DNA of 64,000 bases from Areca catechu (lineage: Eukaryota; Streptophyta; Magnoliopsida; Arecales; Arecaceae). Shown here one piece after another: positions 1 to 10,176 of this stretch. The notes below the pieces were generated by a model, which searched no databases, was not told where the DNA came from, and saw only the letters and a program-made list of their open reading frames with translations. The stretch lies in assembly GCA_021397845.1 (NCBI GenBank), contig CM038050.1:114441891-114505890 (forward strand). The letters are read 5' to 3'. Every line of letters starts with the position of its first letter. Within the stretch, counting starts at the first letter, position 1. The position numbers and the translations under genes are program-made.

Positions 1-249
1 GGAGAGGCTGAAGTCACCAACCGGACAATCTTGCATGGGCTGAAGACCCGGCTCAATGAAGCAAAGGGACTCTGGGCAGAAGAACTCCATTCAGTGTTGT
101 GGGCATATCGGACGACCGCCAGAGCATTGACCGGTGAAACTCCGTTCAACCTCACTTACGGAAGTGAAGCCGTCATCCCTATTGAAACTTCCCACCAGTC
201 TCTCCGGATTGACCACTACTTCGAGCTGGCCAACTTCGAGCAGCGAAGG
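1..249 (+). pseudogene. T1 integrase, C-terminal part, upstream half
   Basis: An open frame runs from base 1 to the C1 insertion. It begins with GEAEVTN, whose Glu (codon 2) corresponds to the last residue of the D,D-35-E triad in related elements, followed by a stretch with LWAYRTT and ETPFNLTYGSEAVIP. These are hallmark motifs of Tat integrases just before the C-terminal DNA-binding part. No stop or frameshift occurs here. The frame is broken at 250 by C1 and resumes at 8605. Integrase would insert element cDNA into chromosomal DNA; this copy cannot. Confidence 0.9.
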
Positions 250-1670
250 TGGTGTAGAATGTAAAATGAAACTATGCAACTCTAATGGATATTAGCAAAT
301 GATAAACCAAGCAATTCCCTTTTTGCATATAAACAACTCAACATAAACTATCAAAGAGATCTAGTGAAGAAGCTCGAAGGATCTAACATAAACCTAGTGA
401 TCGAGACTCTCAGAATAAGAAAGGAATAGGACCAGAAAAGAACCATGCAAGCCAAGCTAGGTCTAATTTAACATTGCAGACTTAATCAACACTAGACATA
501 CCTGACATTGGCCCTTCAATTAGAATAGATTCACTCTTGAAGAGGTCTCCCGGATGACATGAACATAATACCACTGAAGGCCCCTCTTGTTTTCTGGATC
601 TATGGCAAGTAAACCTTCCTCTTGAAGCCGGAATCCCGGAGAACCCTGCAACAAAGAAACCCTAAGATGAGTGACTTAACAAGCAATCAACTAGACAAAA
701 GAAAGAAGGGTAGAAGAGGCATAGAAGGAGATCCAACTTGGCATCATGGTGGAATGCTTGAAGTGGAGTAGGTTGGTCGCCTTGTGATCATCTTCTTGAT
801 TCACCCTTGTACACTAGAGCTAGTTTGAAGTTATGAAAGAAGAGGAAGTCTTTGGCGTTGGGAATGGAAGAAGAAAAGATTAGGGTTGGCGTGGAGGAAG
901 AGAAAGGCTAAGCTACCAAATAGACACAGGAAAAAACACATAGAAGAAAAAATACCAACTTCATTCATTTAACCCCCCTTTTCAATGGGGCATCCCATAG
1001 CTTAAATAAAAGCCTTACAACATTTTTAAAATTCGAAAACCCATAGGATTAGGAGGATTACAAGGGGGGTTGGAGGATATGGTGGCATTTGTTGCTTGAA
1101 ATGTGGGGAGTTGGAGGATATGGTGGCATTTGTTGCTTGAAACTCCTTCAAAGCTTGACATGTGGTGCAAGGTGGGGACCACTTGATGAGGTGGCGATGT
1201 CCTTTGGAGCCCTTGACATGTGGCATAAAGTGGGGACCACTTGTTGAGGTGGCGACATCCATTGGAGCTTTTGACATGTGGCACAAGGTGGGGACCACTT
1301 GATGAGGTGGTGGTGTCCTTTGGAGCTCTTGACATGTGGCATAAAGTGGGGACCACTTGTTGAGGTGGCGACATCCATTGGAGCTTTTGACATGTACCAC
1401 AAGGTGGGGGTCACTTGATGAGGTGGCTTCTTCTTGTCTTGATGCTTCATGGACTCATGGATTGGGCTTGATTTAACTGGACCCAACTCTCAATTGCAGG
1501 GTTAACTAAGATATTAAACTGACCCAATATGGACTCGAAATTAACTACAAGATTATTTGGACTCAAAAAAAAGATAAATTACAAGACTTCTCTTTTGCTA
1601 CTCCAACCACATGGACTCGGACTTGACTTGAAATTGTTGGAGTCTTTTCCTGATTCTAGTACGCACATCA
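250..1670 (-). repeat. C1 3' LTR (1421 bp)
   Basis: Matches 7639-8599 nearly throughout. It begins TGGTGTAGAATG and ends CACATCA on the plus strand. It has about 460 bp (roughly 509-968) that the other LTR lacks. The pol reading frame runs about 70 bases into this LTR before its stop at 1598. Apparent ORFs at 1015-1486 are products of the internal minisatellite, not genes. Confidence 0.92.
1150..1425 (+). repeat. 59-bp minisatellite in C1 3' LTR
   Basis: Tandem units of about 59 bp run in alternating pairs (about 118 bp), each with GACATGTGGCA then GTGGGGACCACTTG. The same array lies at about 8085-8350 in the other LTR. The unit length allows false ORFs in two minus-strand frames. Confidence 0.85.
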
Positions 1671-3074
1671 ATTCTCCCGGGGTAGGAGGAACTCGACCCT
1701 ATCGAGTAAGGATTAGCCTGATAAGCTTCTAATGCATCTGGATCGATTTGTTGTAGGTCCTCTCGGGTGATCCAGGAGTCTTCAGAATCAGGACATCCTT
1801 GCCATCTAACCAGATAACGTTGGTAGCCCTTATTTCTAGTGGTAATGATCTGGTCATCCAAGATCCTTTCAATTTTCTCCCTTCGCTCAGGAACACTCAG
1901 TGGTGGGCATTCTTTTGGGGCTTCACTCTCAAAAGAAGTATTAGGACCAAAAAGCTCACCAGGTATCAATGCAGGTTCTTTGTATTCTTTTAAATCTGAA
2001 ATGTTAAATGTTGAACTAATGCCATAACTTGGTGGTAATTCTAATACATAAGCATTAGGTCCAATTTTCTTTATTATTTTGAAAGGTCCGGCTCCCCGGG
2101 CATGGAGTTTCTTCATAGTTCCCGGTGGAAACCTTTTAGATTTAAATTTGATCATAACGGAGTGCCCTTCATTAAATTCTTTTAACCGTTTATGTGAATT
2201 AGTCATATGCTTATAGAGTTCATTGCTCGATTGGATCTTTTGGCTAATCTCTTTCTGCAATTCCCTAATATGCTATGCATTATGACTCAGCAGACTCAGA
2301 CACTCGTGCATGTGTGGGTAATGGAGCTAGGTCTAAAGGTTTCCTAGGTCTGTATCCATGGACCACTTTGAACGGACCCAATAGACCTATTAACTGAGCT
2401 GTTGTAGGCAAATTCAGCACGAGGAAGTAATAGGTCCCAGTTTCCCAGGTTGTCACCAACTAAATATCTCAACAGATTTCCTAAGCTTCGGTTTACTACC
2501 TCTGTCTGGCCATTGCTTTGAGGATGATAGGCAGTAGAGAATTTCAGCTTGGTACCGAACATGTGCCTGAGGGTTTTCCAGAAATAGCTAGTAAATTTGA
2601 CATCTCTATCGGACACAATGGTTTTGGGTAAACCATGAAGCCTAACAACCTGATCGAGAAAAAGCTTGGCCACCTTCGAAGCATCTAAAGTTTGAGAACA
2701 AGGAATGAAGTGAGCCATTTTGGAGAAACGATCGACAACCACAAAGACAGAATCATGCTTCCTAGACGTCTTAGGGAGGCCTACTACAAAATCCATGCTG
2801 ATATCCTGCCATGGACAATCAGGGACAGGTAAGGGTGTGTACAGACCGGTGTTCTGTCTTTGCTATTTTGCAACAGCACAGGTACGGCACCGAGCTACAA
2901 TCTGGGCCACATTTCTTTTGAGACCAGGCCAAAAGAATTGGTCTTCTATTGCTAAGATGGTCTTATTCCTACCAAAATGTCCTGACAAGCCACCAGCATG
3001 AACTTCCTAGATCAGAAATTCCCTAACAGAGGTCTTGGGAATACACAACTGATTTCCTTTGAAAAGGTATCCAT
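1598..3074 (-). pseudogene. C1 integrase with C-terminal chromodomain
   Basis: The order on the minus strand is: zinc-binding HHCC region (about 3010-2880; H..H then CRTC), catalytic core 2796-2344 (first Asp in VVVDRF, second Asp in VSDRD, Glu in NGQTEVVN), C-terminal domain with GPF and YVLELP, then a chromodomain at about 1873-1721 (ILDDQI...YLVRWQG...SWITREDL). Chromodomains are known to steer such elements to marked heterochromatin. Damage: a frameshift near 3062, stops near 3010 and 2870, and frameshifts near 2390 and 2275. The frame ends at 1598, inside the 3' LTR, so the last codons come from U3 sequence. Confidence 0.9.
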
Positions 3075-4616
3075 CTAAAGGGTATAATCACTATGCTTAC
3101 TAGATGGTCCTTGTTGAAGGGATCGATAGATGTTACCAAAATCAGGGCATGTAGGGTACTCCTCTTTCAATCTATCAAACCCTACTACCTCAGTGCTCAC
3201 AGAAGTCAACAACATGGAACGACGACTCAACGCATCGACAACACTATTTTCAGTACCGGCATGATGTTTCAGTATGAACGTATAAGCTTGTATGAACTCT
3301 ACCCATTTCCCGTGCCTAGGGTTCAATTTCTTCTGAGAACTAAGGAACCTAAGAGCTTCGTGGTCAAAAAATAGGACAAACTCTTGTGGTAGAAGATAAT
3401 GCCTCCAATAACGTAATGCCTGAACTACCGCATACAGCTCCCTATCATAGGTGGAATACCTTAGTCTCGCTTCATTTAACTTTTCACTGAAATATGCTAC
3501 TGGGTGATTCTCTTGACTCAAGACACCTCCAATTCCTATCCCAGAAGCATCACAAGCAACCTCGAACACTTTGATAAAATCGGGTAACCTCAAGATGGGT
3601 GCGTGTGTCATTTTTTCCTTAATTGTTAGGAGGGTTTTTTCTACTGCTTTAGTCCACTCAAAAGTTCCCTTCCTAATACAATCAGTGATTGGAGCCACTA
3701 TCGTACTGAACCCTCTAATGAATCTCCTATAGAAGGTGGCTAAACCGTGGAAACTACGGATATCATGGATGCTTTTGGGTACAGGCCACTCTACTATGGA
3801 CTTAATTTTCGCAGGGTCAGCGGACACTCCTTCGGATGTGACTATGAATCCTAGAAAGATAACTCTATGTGTTAAGAAATCACACTTCTTGATATTGGCA
3901 TAGAGGCTATCCTTTCTAAGGACTTGGCAAACTTGCCTTAGGTGGGTTAAATGGTTTGCCTTAGTCTTGCTATAGATAAGAATGTCATCAAAGTAGACCA
4001 CCACAAATTTCCCGATGAAAGTTGTCAACACCTGATTCATAATTCTCATAAAGGTGCTGGGTGCATTGGATAGACCGAACGGCATGACTAACCACTCATA
4101 TAATCCATCTTTAGTCTTAAAAGCAGTCTTCCATTCATCTCCAGGCCTAACCCTAACCTGGTGATAGCCACTCTTTAAGTCTATCTTGGAGAAAATCGTT
4201 GATCCGGCTATCATGTCTAACATATCATCCAGTCTTGGGATTGGAAACCTATATTTGATAGTAATCTTGTTGATGGCACGGCTGTCTACACACATCCTCC
4301 AGGTGCCATCCTTCTTAGGGGTTAACAAGGCAGGGACTGCACATGGGCTTAAACTTTCTCTAACAAATCCCTTTCTAAGAAGTTCACTAACTTGCCTTTG
4401 TAACTCCTGATGTTCAGTTGGATTCATCCTATAATAAGGCAAATTAGGTAAAGTCATGCCAGGGACTAAATCTATGGCATGCTGTATGTCCCTTAAAGGT
4501 GGAAGACTATCGGGTAGGTCCTCAAGAAACACGTCTTCAAATTCTTTCAATAATTGGACCACCTCTTGCGGGTATTTTACAGGGGTGTGGTCCTTAGTTT
4601 CCTTAGCAGCTACCAT
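3075..4616 (-). pseudogene. C1 reverse transcriptase and RNase H
   Basis: 513 codons are open. RT motifs in order include KKDGTWRMCVDSRAINKIT, FSKIDLKSGYHQVR, MPFGLSNAPSTFMR and the catalytic YFDD in VVVYFDDILIYSK. RNase H follows with FEVACDASG, a Glu in TYDRELYAV and an Asp in VVDALSRR. It lies in the same frame as gag and protease, separated by a stop at 4617-4619 that fits a single C-to-T change from a Gln codon. RT copies element RNA into cDNA. All catalytic residues are intact, so damage here is recent or light compared with the integrase. Confidence 0.93.
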
Positions 4617-5150
4617 CTAAATAGGTGCTCCCTCATTAATGTCTTTTTCTAATTCTCTTGCACCTATCAAATTTAATCCAGTCCTTTTTTCTTTCAGGCT
4701 GCTAGCTCCTCTTTTGGTGTTGTCCTTAGGCTGGGTTGGATGAATGACAATTTTCTTGCCATTGAAATTGAAAGCACAGGAATTTGATCGACCAAAAATT
4801 GTCACATCATGGTCAAACAGCCATGGCCTACCTAGGATGATGCTACTTACTAGCATAGGGAGCACATCACACCAAATTCGTTCCTGATAGGACTGAAGTT
4901 GGATTCAGACCTGACATCTCTGCTTGATTGGGATAGAAGTGGAATTGATCCAGGATACCTTATATGGATTGGGATGTGGTTCAGTGGATAATCCTAGACT
5001 CTTGGCTGCGCTAGTGGAAATGGCGTTGACACAGCTTCCACTATCGATCACGATCTTACAGACTTTTTCTCCTATTTTGACAAATGTATGTAGGATGCTA
5101 GTCCTACGCCAGTTTTCCTGCTCTTTGGTCTGTGTCATGATACATCTCAC
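4617..5150 (-). pseudogene. C1 aspartic protease region
   Basis: Retropepsin signature VIDSGSCVNAIS with a downstream ILGRPWLFDHD, the two conserved parts of a gypsy protease. It is continuous in frame with gag, apart from a TGA at 4905-4907 that fits loss of an Arg codon by C to T. It processes the Gag-Pol polyprotein in intact relatives. Confidence 0.85.
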
Positions 5151-6398
5151 AACTTCTAACACATCTGATGAGTCTACATTTTCTTCATCTCCTTCATACT
5201 CATCAACTAAGCAATCCCCTGCTTCATCAACCTCCTCTTCATTATTCTCCAGGGGTTCTGATTCTTCTTCTTCTTCTACCTCCCCTATATGTAAAGCTCT
5301 AGAGGGACATTGGCTCAGGAAATGACCGGATTTATGACACTTATAGTAGACTCGCTCTCTCTTACCTCGAACTTCAGGGCTCTTTCCTTTGTCTTCTCTA
5401 GGAATTGGAGGAATGGCAGGGTTGGATCTAGGGGTTGGATTCGAGCTGGGTCTTGGTCTATTGGCTGTATTAGGGACTGAACTAGGTTGACTAATAGGAG
5501 GATTAAACCTAGTAGGCTCTGGTCGCCTAAATGAAGCTCTCCTCTGAAACCTCTCATAGTCCATGGCAACTTGGTATGCCTGTTCTAAATCATGGACTTC
5601 TCTCAAAAATAATTCCCCTTTTATATCTTCATTCAATCCTGATCTAAACCTCGATAAAGTGGCTGCCTCAGACTCGACTACGTTGCATCGCATTACAAAC
5701 TCATCAAATTTAGCAACGTATTCAGAAACGGTCTTATTTCCTTGTGTCAATCGCTGCCACTGATCTAACAACCATTGCTGATAAGACATAGGCAAATATT
5801 TCTCTCTAAGCTTTCTCTTCATGTCTCTCCAGGTTGCTATAGGTAAGTCTCCCCTCTGCCTAGCTATGTGTTCGACATTTCCCCAATACAAACTAGCCTG
5901 ACGGACTAGTCTGATTTTGGTAAACTTGAATCTTCTCTCTTCAGACATATCATACCAGTCAAAATATTGGTCCATGTCAGCCTCCCAGTCTATGTACACC
6001 TTAGGATCTAGGCTTCCCTCAAAGGTTGGTGCATCTAGACGAATATTCCTTAAGGCCCGATCATCCTGATCAAAAGTATCATGGCGAGGTCTTCTAGGAT
6101 ATGGCTCTGGAGTGTGATCAGCATAATCCTGATGTGGCCTTCTATGAATTGGATCAGGTGTATGTTCTTGTCGTTGGGCTCTAAGGTGAACTGAAGGTAA
6201 TCTGGGTGAAGGTGGTTCAGTTGGGGTCAACCTAAATTCCTCTAGGGTTCCTATCCTTTCCTCGAACTGATCAAACCTAGCATCCAAACGTTCCAGTCGC
6301 TCAATCATAGATCTCATAAGGGTTTCCATACTAGTGTCCATGGATGAACTTGGTTGGTCTTGTGAAGGGTGGTAAGGAGTTCCTGATCTAGTTGTCAT
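4908..6398 (-). pseudogene. C1 Gag (capsid and nucleocapsid)
   Basis: I take the Met at 6398, which begins MTTRSGTPYHPSQDQ, rather than upstream in-frame codons, because Gag proteins of this group often start with this type of sequence. A helical segment (about residues 20-50) precedes a Retrotrans_gag-like domain with KVYIDWEADMDQYFDWY and YLPMSYQQWLLDQWQ. A nucleocapsid knuckle reads YYKCHKSGHFLSQC: its first Cys is replaced by Tyr, so it is CCHC-like but incomplete. An acidic stretch follows, then the protease. Gag packages element RNA. The frame is intact until the TGA at 4905. Confidence 0.9.
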
Positions 6399-7622
6399 AC
6401 AAATAATTAGACTCAAATTCGGGCTAAGGATTTCTAGACCTAGAGTACGAATTAGAGATCTAATTAAAAGGACCAACTAGCTAGTAGTAACTTACGTGAC
6501 TTGGCCAGTAGGTGGGAAGGGGAGTGGAGGTCCCTGTTCTGCCAACCTTAGACACCAATCTGTGATTGGCCAGGTAGGCAGACCATTCCACAAGCCCTAA
6601 TACACCAATCCTAGACACCAAGCCCGTAAGCACACACCAATTAGTGGACACAATTAACTTGACCCTAATCCGAGCCCGACTCGTTGGTGTCCCTAACCCA
6701 CTAGGGTGATTAGGTCTAATTGGTTTTAATTAAGGATTGGGATCGAGATGATGGGTTGTGGTTTTGGGCTAAGGACAAGTGATGAATTCTTGCCCCCATG
6801 TCATATTGATGCCCTTAAGATGTTTTCAAATGAATGCAATTTTTTTTTTTTTTTATGAGCTGGCTTAATTATTTGACTTGATTAGTTTTCAAACAATTAC
6901 AAATTCAAACTTAAATTTTAAAATTTAAATTTCAAACTTCAAGTTTCAGATTCTAGAATGTCAGAATTCAAAATTTTAAAATTAAAATTTGAACTTCAAA
7001 TTCAAAAATTTTCTGAGATTGGTTCTTGCTGGAATTTCAATTCAGACTAAATCTCAGAGAGTATTTCGAATTCTAGAAATTCTAACAATTGAAATAAATC
7101 TGAAAAATTGTTGAAAAATAATATGAATTATGAGGATCCCAGAAAAACAAAAATCAGAAAATTCAGGTCTATATATAAAGAGAAACAATAAAAACAACAG
7201 ACCATGTACTGTAGACTTTTTCAGCAGGACAGAAGATTGAAGTAGGAATTTTTATTTTTTTTTGTATTTTTTTTTCTGATGATGAAATTTAATATGGTGA
7301 TAACTGACTTAAAAAGGAACAAGGAAAAAAATATTTCAACAAAAAATTAGCGACTTGCTTTTGGAGCTGTAGATGGATTACAATAAGTAGATGCAAATTT
7401 TCAGTAAACAGAACCTAATCAAACAAGTGCATTGGCTTACCCAAACTTCAATCTAAAAATTCACGTCCGACCAGGGGCTCATTATTCCCATGGGTCGTGA
7501 CAGTGTACTGGAGTACACCCGCTCAGGAGGCGTGAATTTTAGATCTTGCTCGGATTTTAAAAAAATAACTAGATAACAAGTATGCATGCAACATATCTAA
7601 ATGCAGGAAATTATCCGACCAT
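6399..7622 (-). other. C1 5' leader, non-coding
   Basis: About 1.2 kb between the primer site and gag. I see no ORF of note. It holds an AT-rich, self-complementary block (about 6895-7015) built from AAATTT and TTCAAA words, and a poly-T run at 6841-6854. Confidence 0.7.
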
Positions 7623-7634
7623 GCTCTGATACCA
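7623..7634 (-). promoter_or_regulatory. C1 primer-binding site (initiator Met tRNA type)
   Basis: The minus strand reads TGGTATCAGAGC four bases inside the 5' LTR. This is the standard plant initiator-Met tRNA complement and fixes the element's direction. Confidence 0.92.
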
Positions 7635-7638
7635 AGAA

Positions 7639-8599
7639 TGGTGTAGAATGTAAAATAAAACTATGCAACCCTAATAGAGATTAGCAAATGATTAACCAAG
7701 CAATTCCTTATTTGCATATAAACAACTCAACATAAACTATCAAAGAGATCTAGTGAAGAAGCTCGAAGGATCTAACATAAACCTAGTGATCGAGACTCTC
7801 AGAATAAGAAAGGAATAGGACCAGAAAAGAACCGTGCAAGCCAAGCTAGGTCTAATTTAACATTGCATACTTAATCAATACTAGACATACCTGACATTTA
7901 ACCCCCCTTTTCAATGGAGCATCCCATAGCTTAAATAGAAGCCTTAAAACATTTTAAAATTTGAAAACCCATAGGATTAGGAGGATTACAAGGGGGGTTG
8001 GAGGATATGGTGGCATTTGTTGCTTGAAATGTGGGGAGTTGGAGGATATGGTGGCATTTGTTGGTTGAAACTCTTTCAAAGCTTGACACGTGGCGCAAGG
8101 TGGGGACCACTTGATGAGGTGGTGGTGTCCTTTGGAGCTCTTGACATGTGGCATAAAGTGGGGACCACTTGTTAAGGTGGCGACATCCATTGGAGCTTTT
8201 GACATGTGGCACAAGGTGGGGACCACTTGATGAGGTGGCGGTGTCCTTTGGAGCTCTTGACATGTGGCATAAAGTGGGGATCACTTGTTGAGGTGGCGAC
8301 ATCCATTGGAGCTTTTGACATGTGGCACAAGGTGGGGGTCACTTGATGAGGTGGCTTCTTCTTGTCTTGATGCTTCATGGACTCATGGATTGGGCTTGAT
8401 TTAACTGGACCCAACTCTCAATTGCAGGGTTAACTAAGATATTAAACCAGACCCAACATGGACTCGAAATTAACTACAAGATTATTTGGACTCAAAAAAA
8501 AGAAAAATTACAGGACTTCTCTTTTGCTACTCCAATTACAAGGACTCGGACTTGACCTGAATTGGTTGGAGTCTTTTCCCGATTCTAGTGCCCACATCA
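7639..8599 (-). repeat. C1 5' LTR (961 bp, internally deleted)
   Basis: Pairs with 250-1670. A block of about 460 bp is missing at about 7899, between the words CCTGACATT and AACCCCCCTTTTCAATG. The short word CATT lies at both edges of the lost block in the intact LTR, which suggests slippage or microhomology deletion. It ends CACATCA at 8599. Confidence 0.92.
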
Positions 8600-8604
8600 G
8601 AAAG

Positions 8605-8910
8605 GCTGACCTAGACCTACTTGAGGAAACAAGACTTCGGGCAAGCATGAAGATGGCGGTATGCTGCCAAAAGATGGCAAAGTATTATAACTTGTGAGTC
8701 AAGGCGCGAGCCTTCCGAGTCAGAGACTTAGTCATACGGAGGACCTTAATCTCGAGGCCGACCGAGCAAGGCAAGCTTTCCCCAAATTAGGATGGACCTT
8801 ATCGGGTCGCTGAAGTAGTTCGAGCCGACACTTATCGGCATGAATTTTTAGATGGACGGCAGTTGGCGCGTCCGTGGAATGTAGATAACCTCCGCAAGTA
8901 CTATCAATGA
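8605..8910 (+). pseudogene. T1 integrase, C-terminal part, downstream half
   Basis: Continues the frame broken at 249: ADLDLLEE, then KYYN, FRVRDLVIRR, GPYRV and PWNVDNLRKYYQ before the stop at 8908-8910. These are the standard end motifs of Tat integrases. Two premature stops (TGA near 8694, TAG near 8789) arose after or alongside the C1 insertion. Confidence 0.9.
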
Positions 8911-8933
8911 AGTTCAAGTTCCATTCACGAACT

Positions 8934-9590
8934 ACTTCCGAAAGTCTGACTCCGATTGGCAAAGGCTCTAGGGCAGCCCAATTCCGAAAGTCCGACTCCG
9001 ATCGGCAAAGGCTCTAGGGCAATCCAATTCCGAAAGTCCGACTCCAGTTGGCAAAGGCTCTAGGGCAACCCAATTCCGAAAGTCCGACTCCGGTCAGTAA
9101 AGGCTCTAGGGTAGCCCAATTCTGAAAGTTCGACTCCAGTCGGCAAAGGCTCTAGGGCAGCCCAATTCCAAAAGTCCAACTCCGGTCAGCAAAGGCTTTA
9201 GGGCAGCCCACTTCCGAAAGTCCAACTTCGGTCGGCAAAGGCTCTAGGGCATCCCACTCCTGAAAGTCCGACTCCGGTCGGCAAAGGCTCTAGGGCAGCC
9301 CAATTTTGAAAGTCTGACTCCGATCGGCAAAGGCTTTAGGGCAGCCCTATTCCAAAAGTCCGACATCGATTGGCAAAGGCTCTAGGGCAGCCCAATTCCA
9401 AAAGTCCGACTCCGGTCGGCAAAGGCTCTAAGGCAGCCCACTCCCGAAAGTCCGACTCCGGTCGGCAAAGGCTCTAGGACAGCCCACTTCCGAAAGTCAG
9501 ACTCCGGTCGCCAAAGGCTCTAGGGCAGCCCACTCCTGGAAGTCTGACTCTAATCGGCAAAGGCTCTAGGGTAGCCCAATTCAGAAAACT
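8934..9590 (+). repeat. 46-bp tandem array downstream of T1 pol
   Basis: About 14 units of a 46-bp sequence with AAGTCCGACTCCGGTCGGCA and GGCTCTAGGGCAGCCC. Units differ by scattered substitutions, mostly C/T and G/A. It starts about 25 bp after the integrase stop. Confidence 0.93.
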
Positions 9591-9960
9591 GACGGACCAA
9601 CAATTAGGATAAATTTTCTAAGCTAGTTGCTCCGGCCTGAGCTGACATTCGACCACTACCTCAATTGCTTCGGGGTCTGGAAAGCCGACGGACCAACACT
9701 TAGGATAAATTTCCTAAGCTAGTTGCTCCGACCTGAGTTGACATCTGGCTGCTACCTCAACTACTTCGGGGTCCAGAAGGCTGACGGACCAACAGTTAGG
9801 ATAAATTTCCTAATCTCGTTGCTCCGACCTGAGCTGAAGTCCGATCGCTGCCTCAACCGCCCTAATCTATTCTCGATCCGGAAGGTCGACGGGCCAGTAC
9901 TTGGAGTGGGAATCCTAAGAGGATCTGGTTTGGCCTGGGTTACTACTCAACACTCACCCT
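9591..9960 (+). repeat. 96-bp tandem array downstream of T1 pol
   Basis: Nearly four units of about 96 bp containing GACGGACCAACA, TTAGGATAAATTTCCTAA (a small inverted repeat) and GCTCCGACCTGAG. It is unrelated in sequence to the 46-bp array it follows. Confidence 0.88.
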
Positions 9961-10058
9961 AAAGGTCCGACAACATACTTGATATGCCGACTGACCCATA
10001 CTTAGCATAATTTCAGAAAAGAAGAAATGATGCGGTACAAGAAGACAATAAAAGTTTT

Positions 10059-10064
10059 TTTATT
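10059..10064 (-). terminator. Poly(A) signal for T1 antisense gene
   Basis: AATAAA on the minus strand, about 113 nt beyond the antisense gene's stop codon. Position and spacing fit a plant polyadenylation signal, but the area is A/T-rich, so chance is possible. Confidence 0.45.
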
Positions 10065-10176
10065 ATTATTACTTCAAAAGGGTATTTTACATAAACTGAA
10101 GGTGAGACCTTTACAACCAACTAGGTCTGACCTTCGGGGGTTACAACAATGGCCACTTCGGCCCCTTCGGCTACAG

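Larger units (their letters stand above)
250..8599 (-). mobile_element. C1: chromovirus (Ty3/gypsy with chromodomain), nested in T1
   Basis: A complete element on the minus strand: 5' LTR 7639-8599, Met-tRNA-type primer site, long leader, gag, protease, RT, RNase H, integrase with chromodomain, and 3' LTR 250-1670. The flanking duplication is GAAGG (245-249) and GAAAG (8600-8604), with one mismatch. Removing C1 plus one duplication puts the T1 integrase back in frame across the junction. In about 258 aligned bases at the LTR starts I count 10 differences, so this is not a very recent insertion. The exact clade (Reina, CRM or Tekay) is not settled by eye. Confidence 0.9.

Noticed and set aside
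1015..1486. Three overlapping minus-strand ORFs of 112-124 codons
   Set aside because: They follow the 59-bp LTR minisatellite, repeat their own sequence, and recur in the other LTR; not genes.
8934..9960. Possible CRISPR-like array
   Set aside because: Units are contiguous tandem repeats without unique spacers, in plant DNA; not CRISPR.
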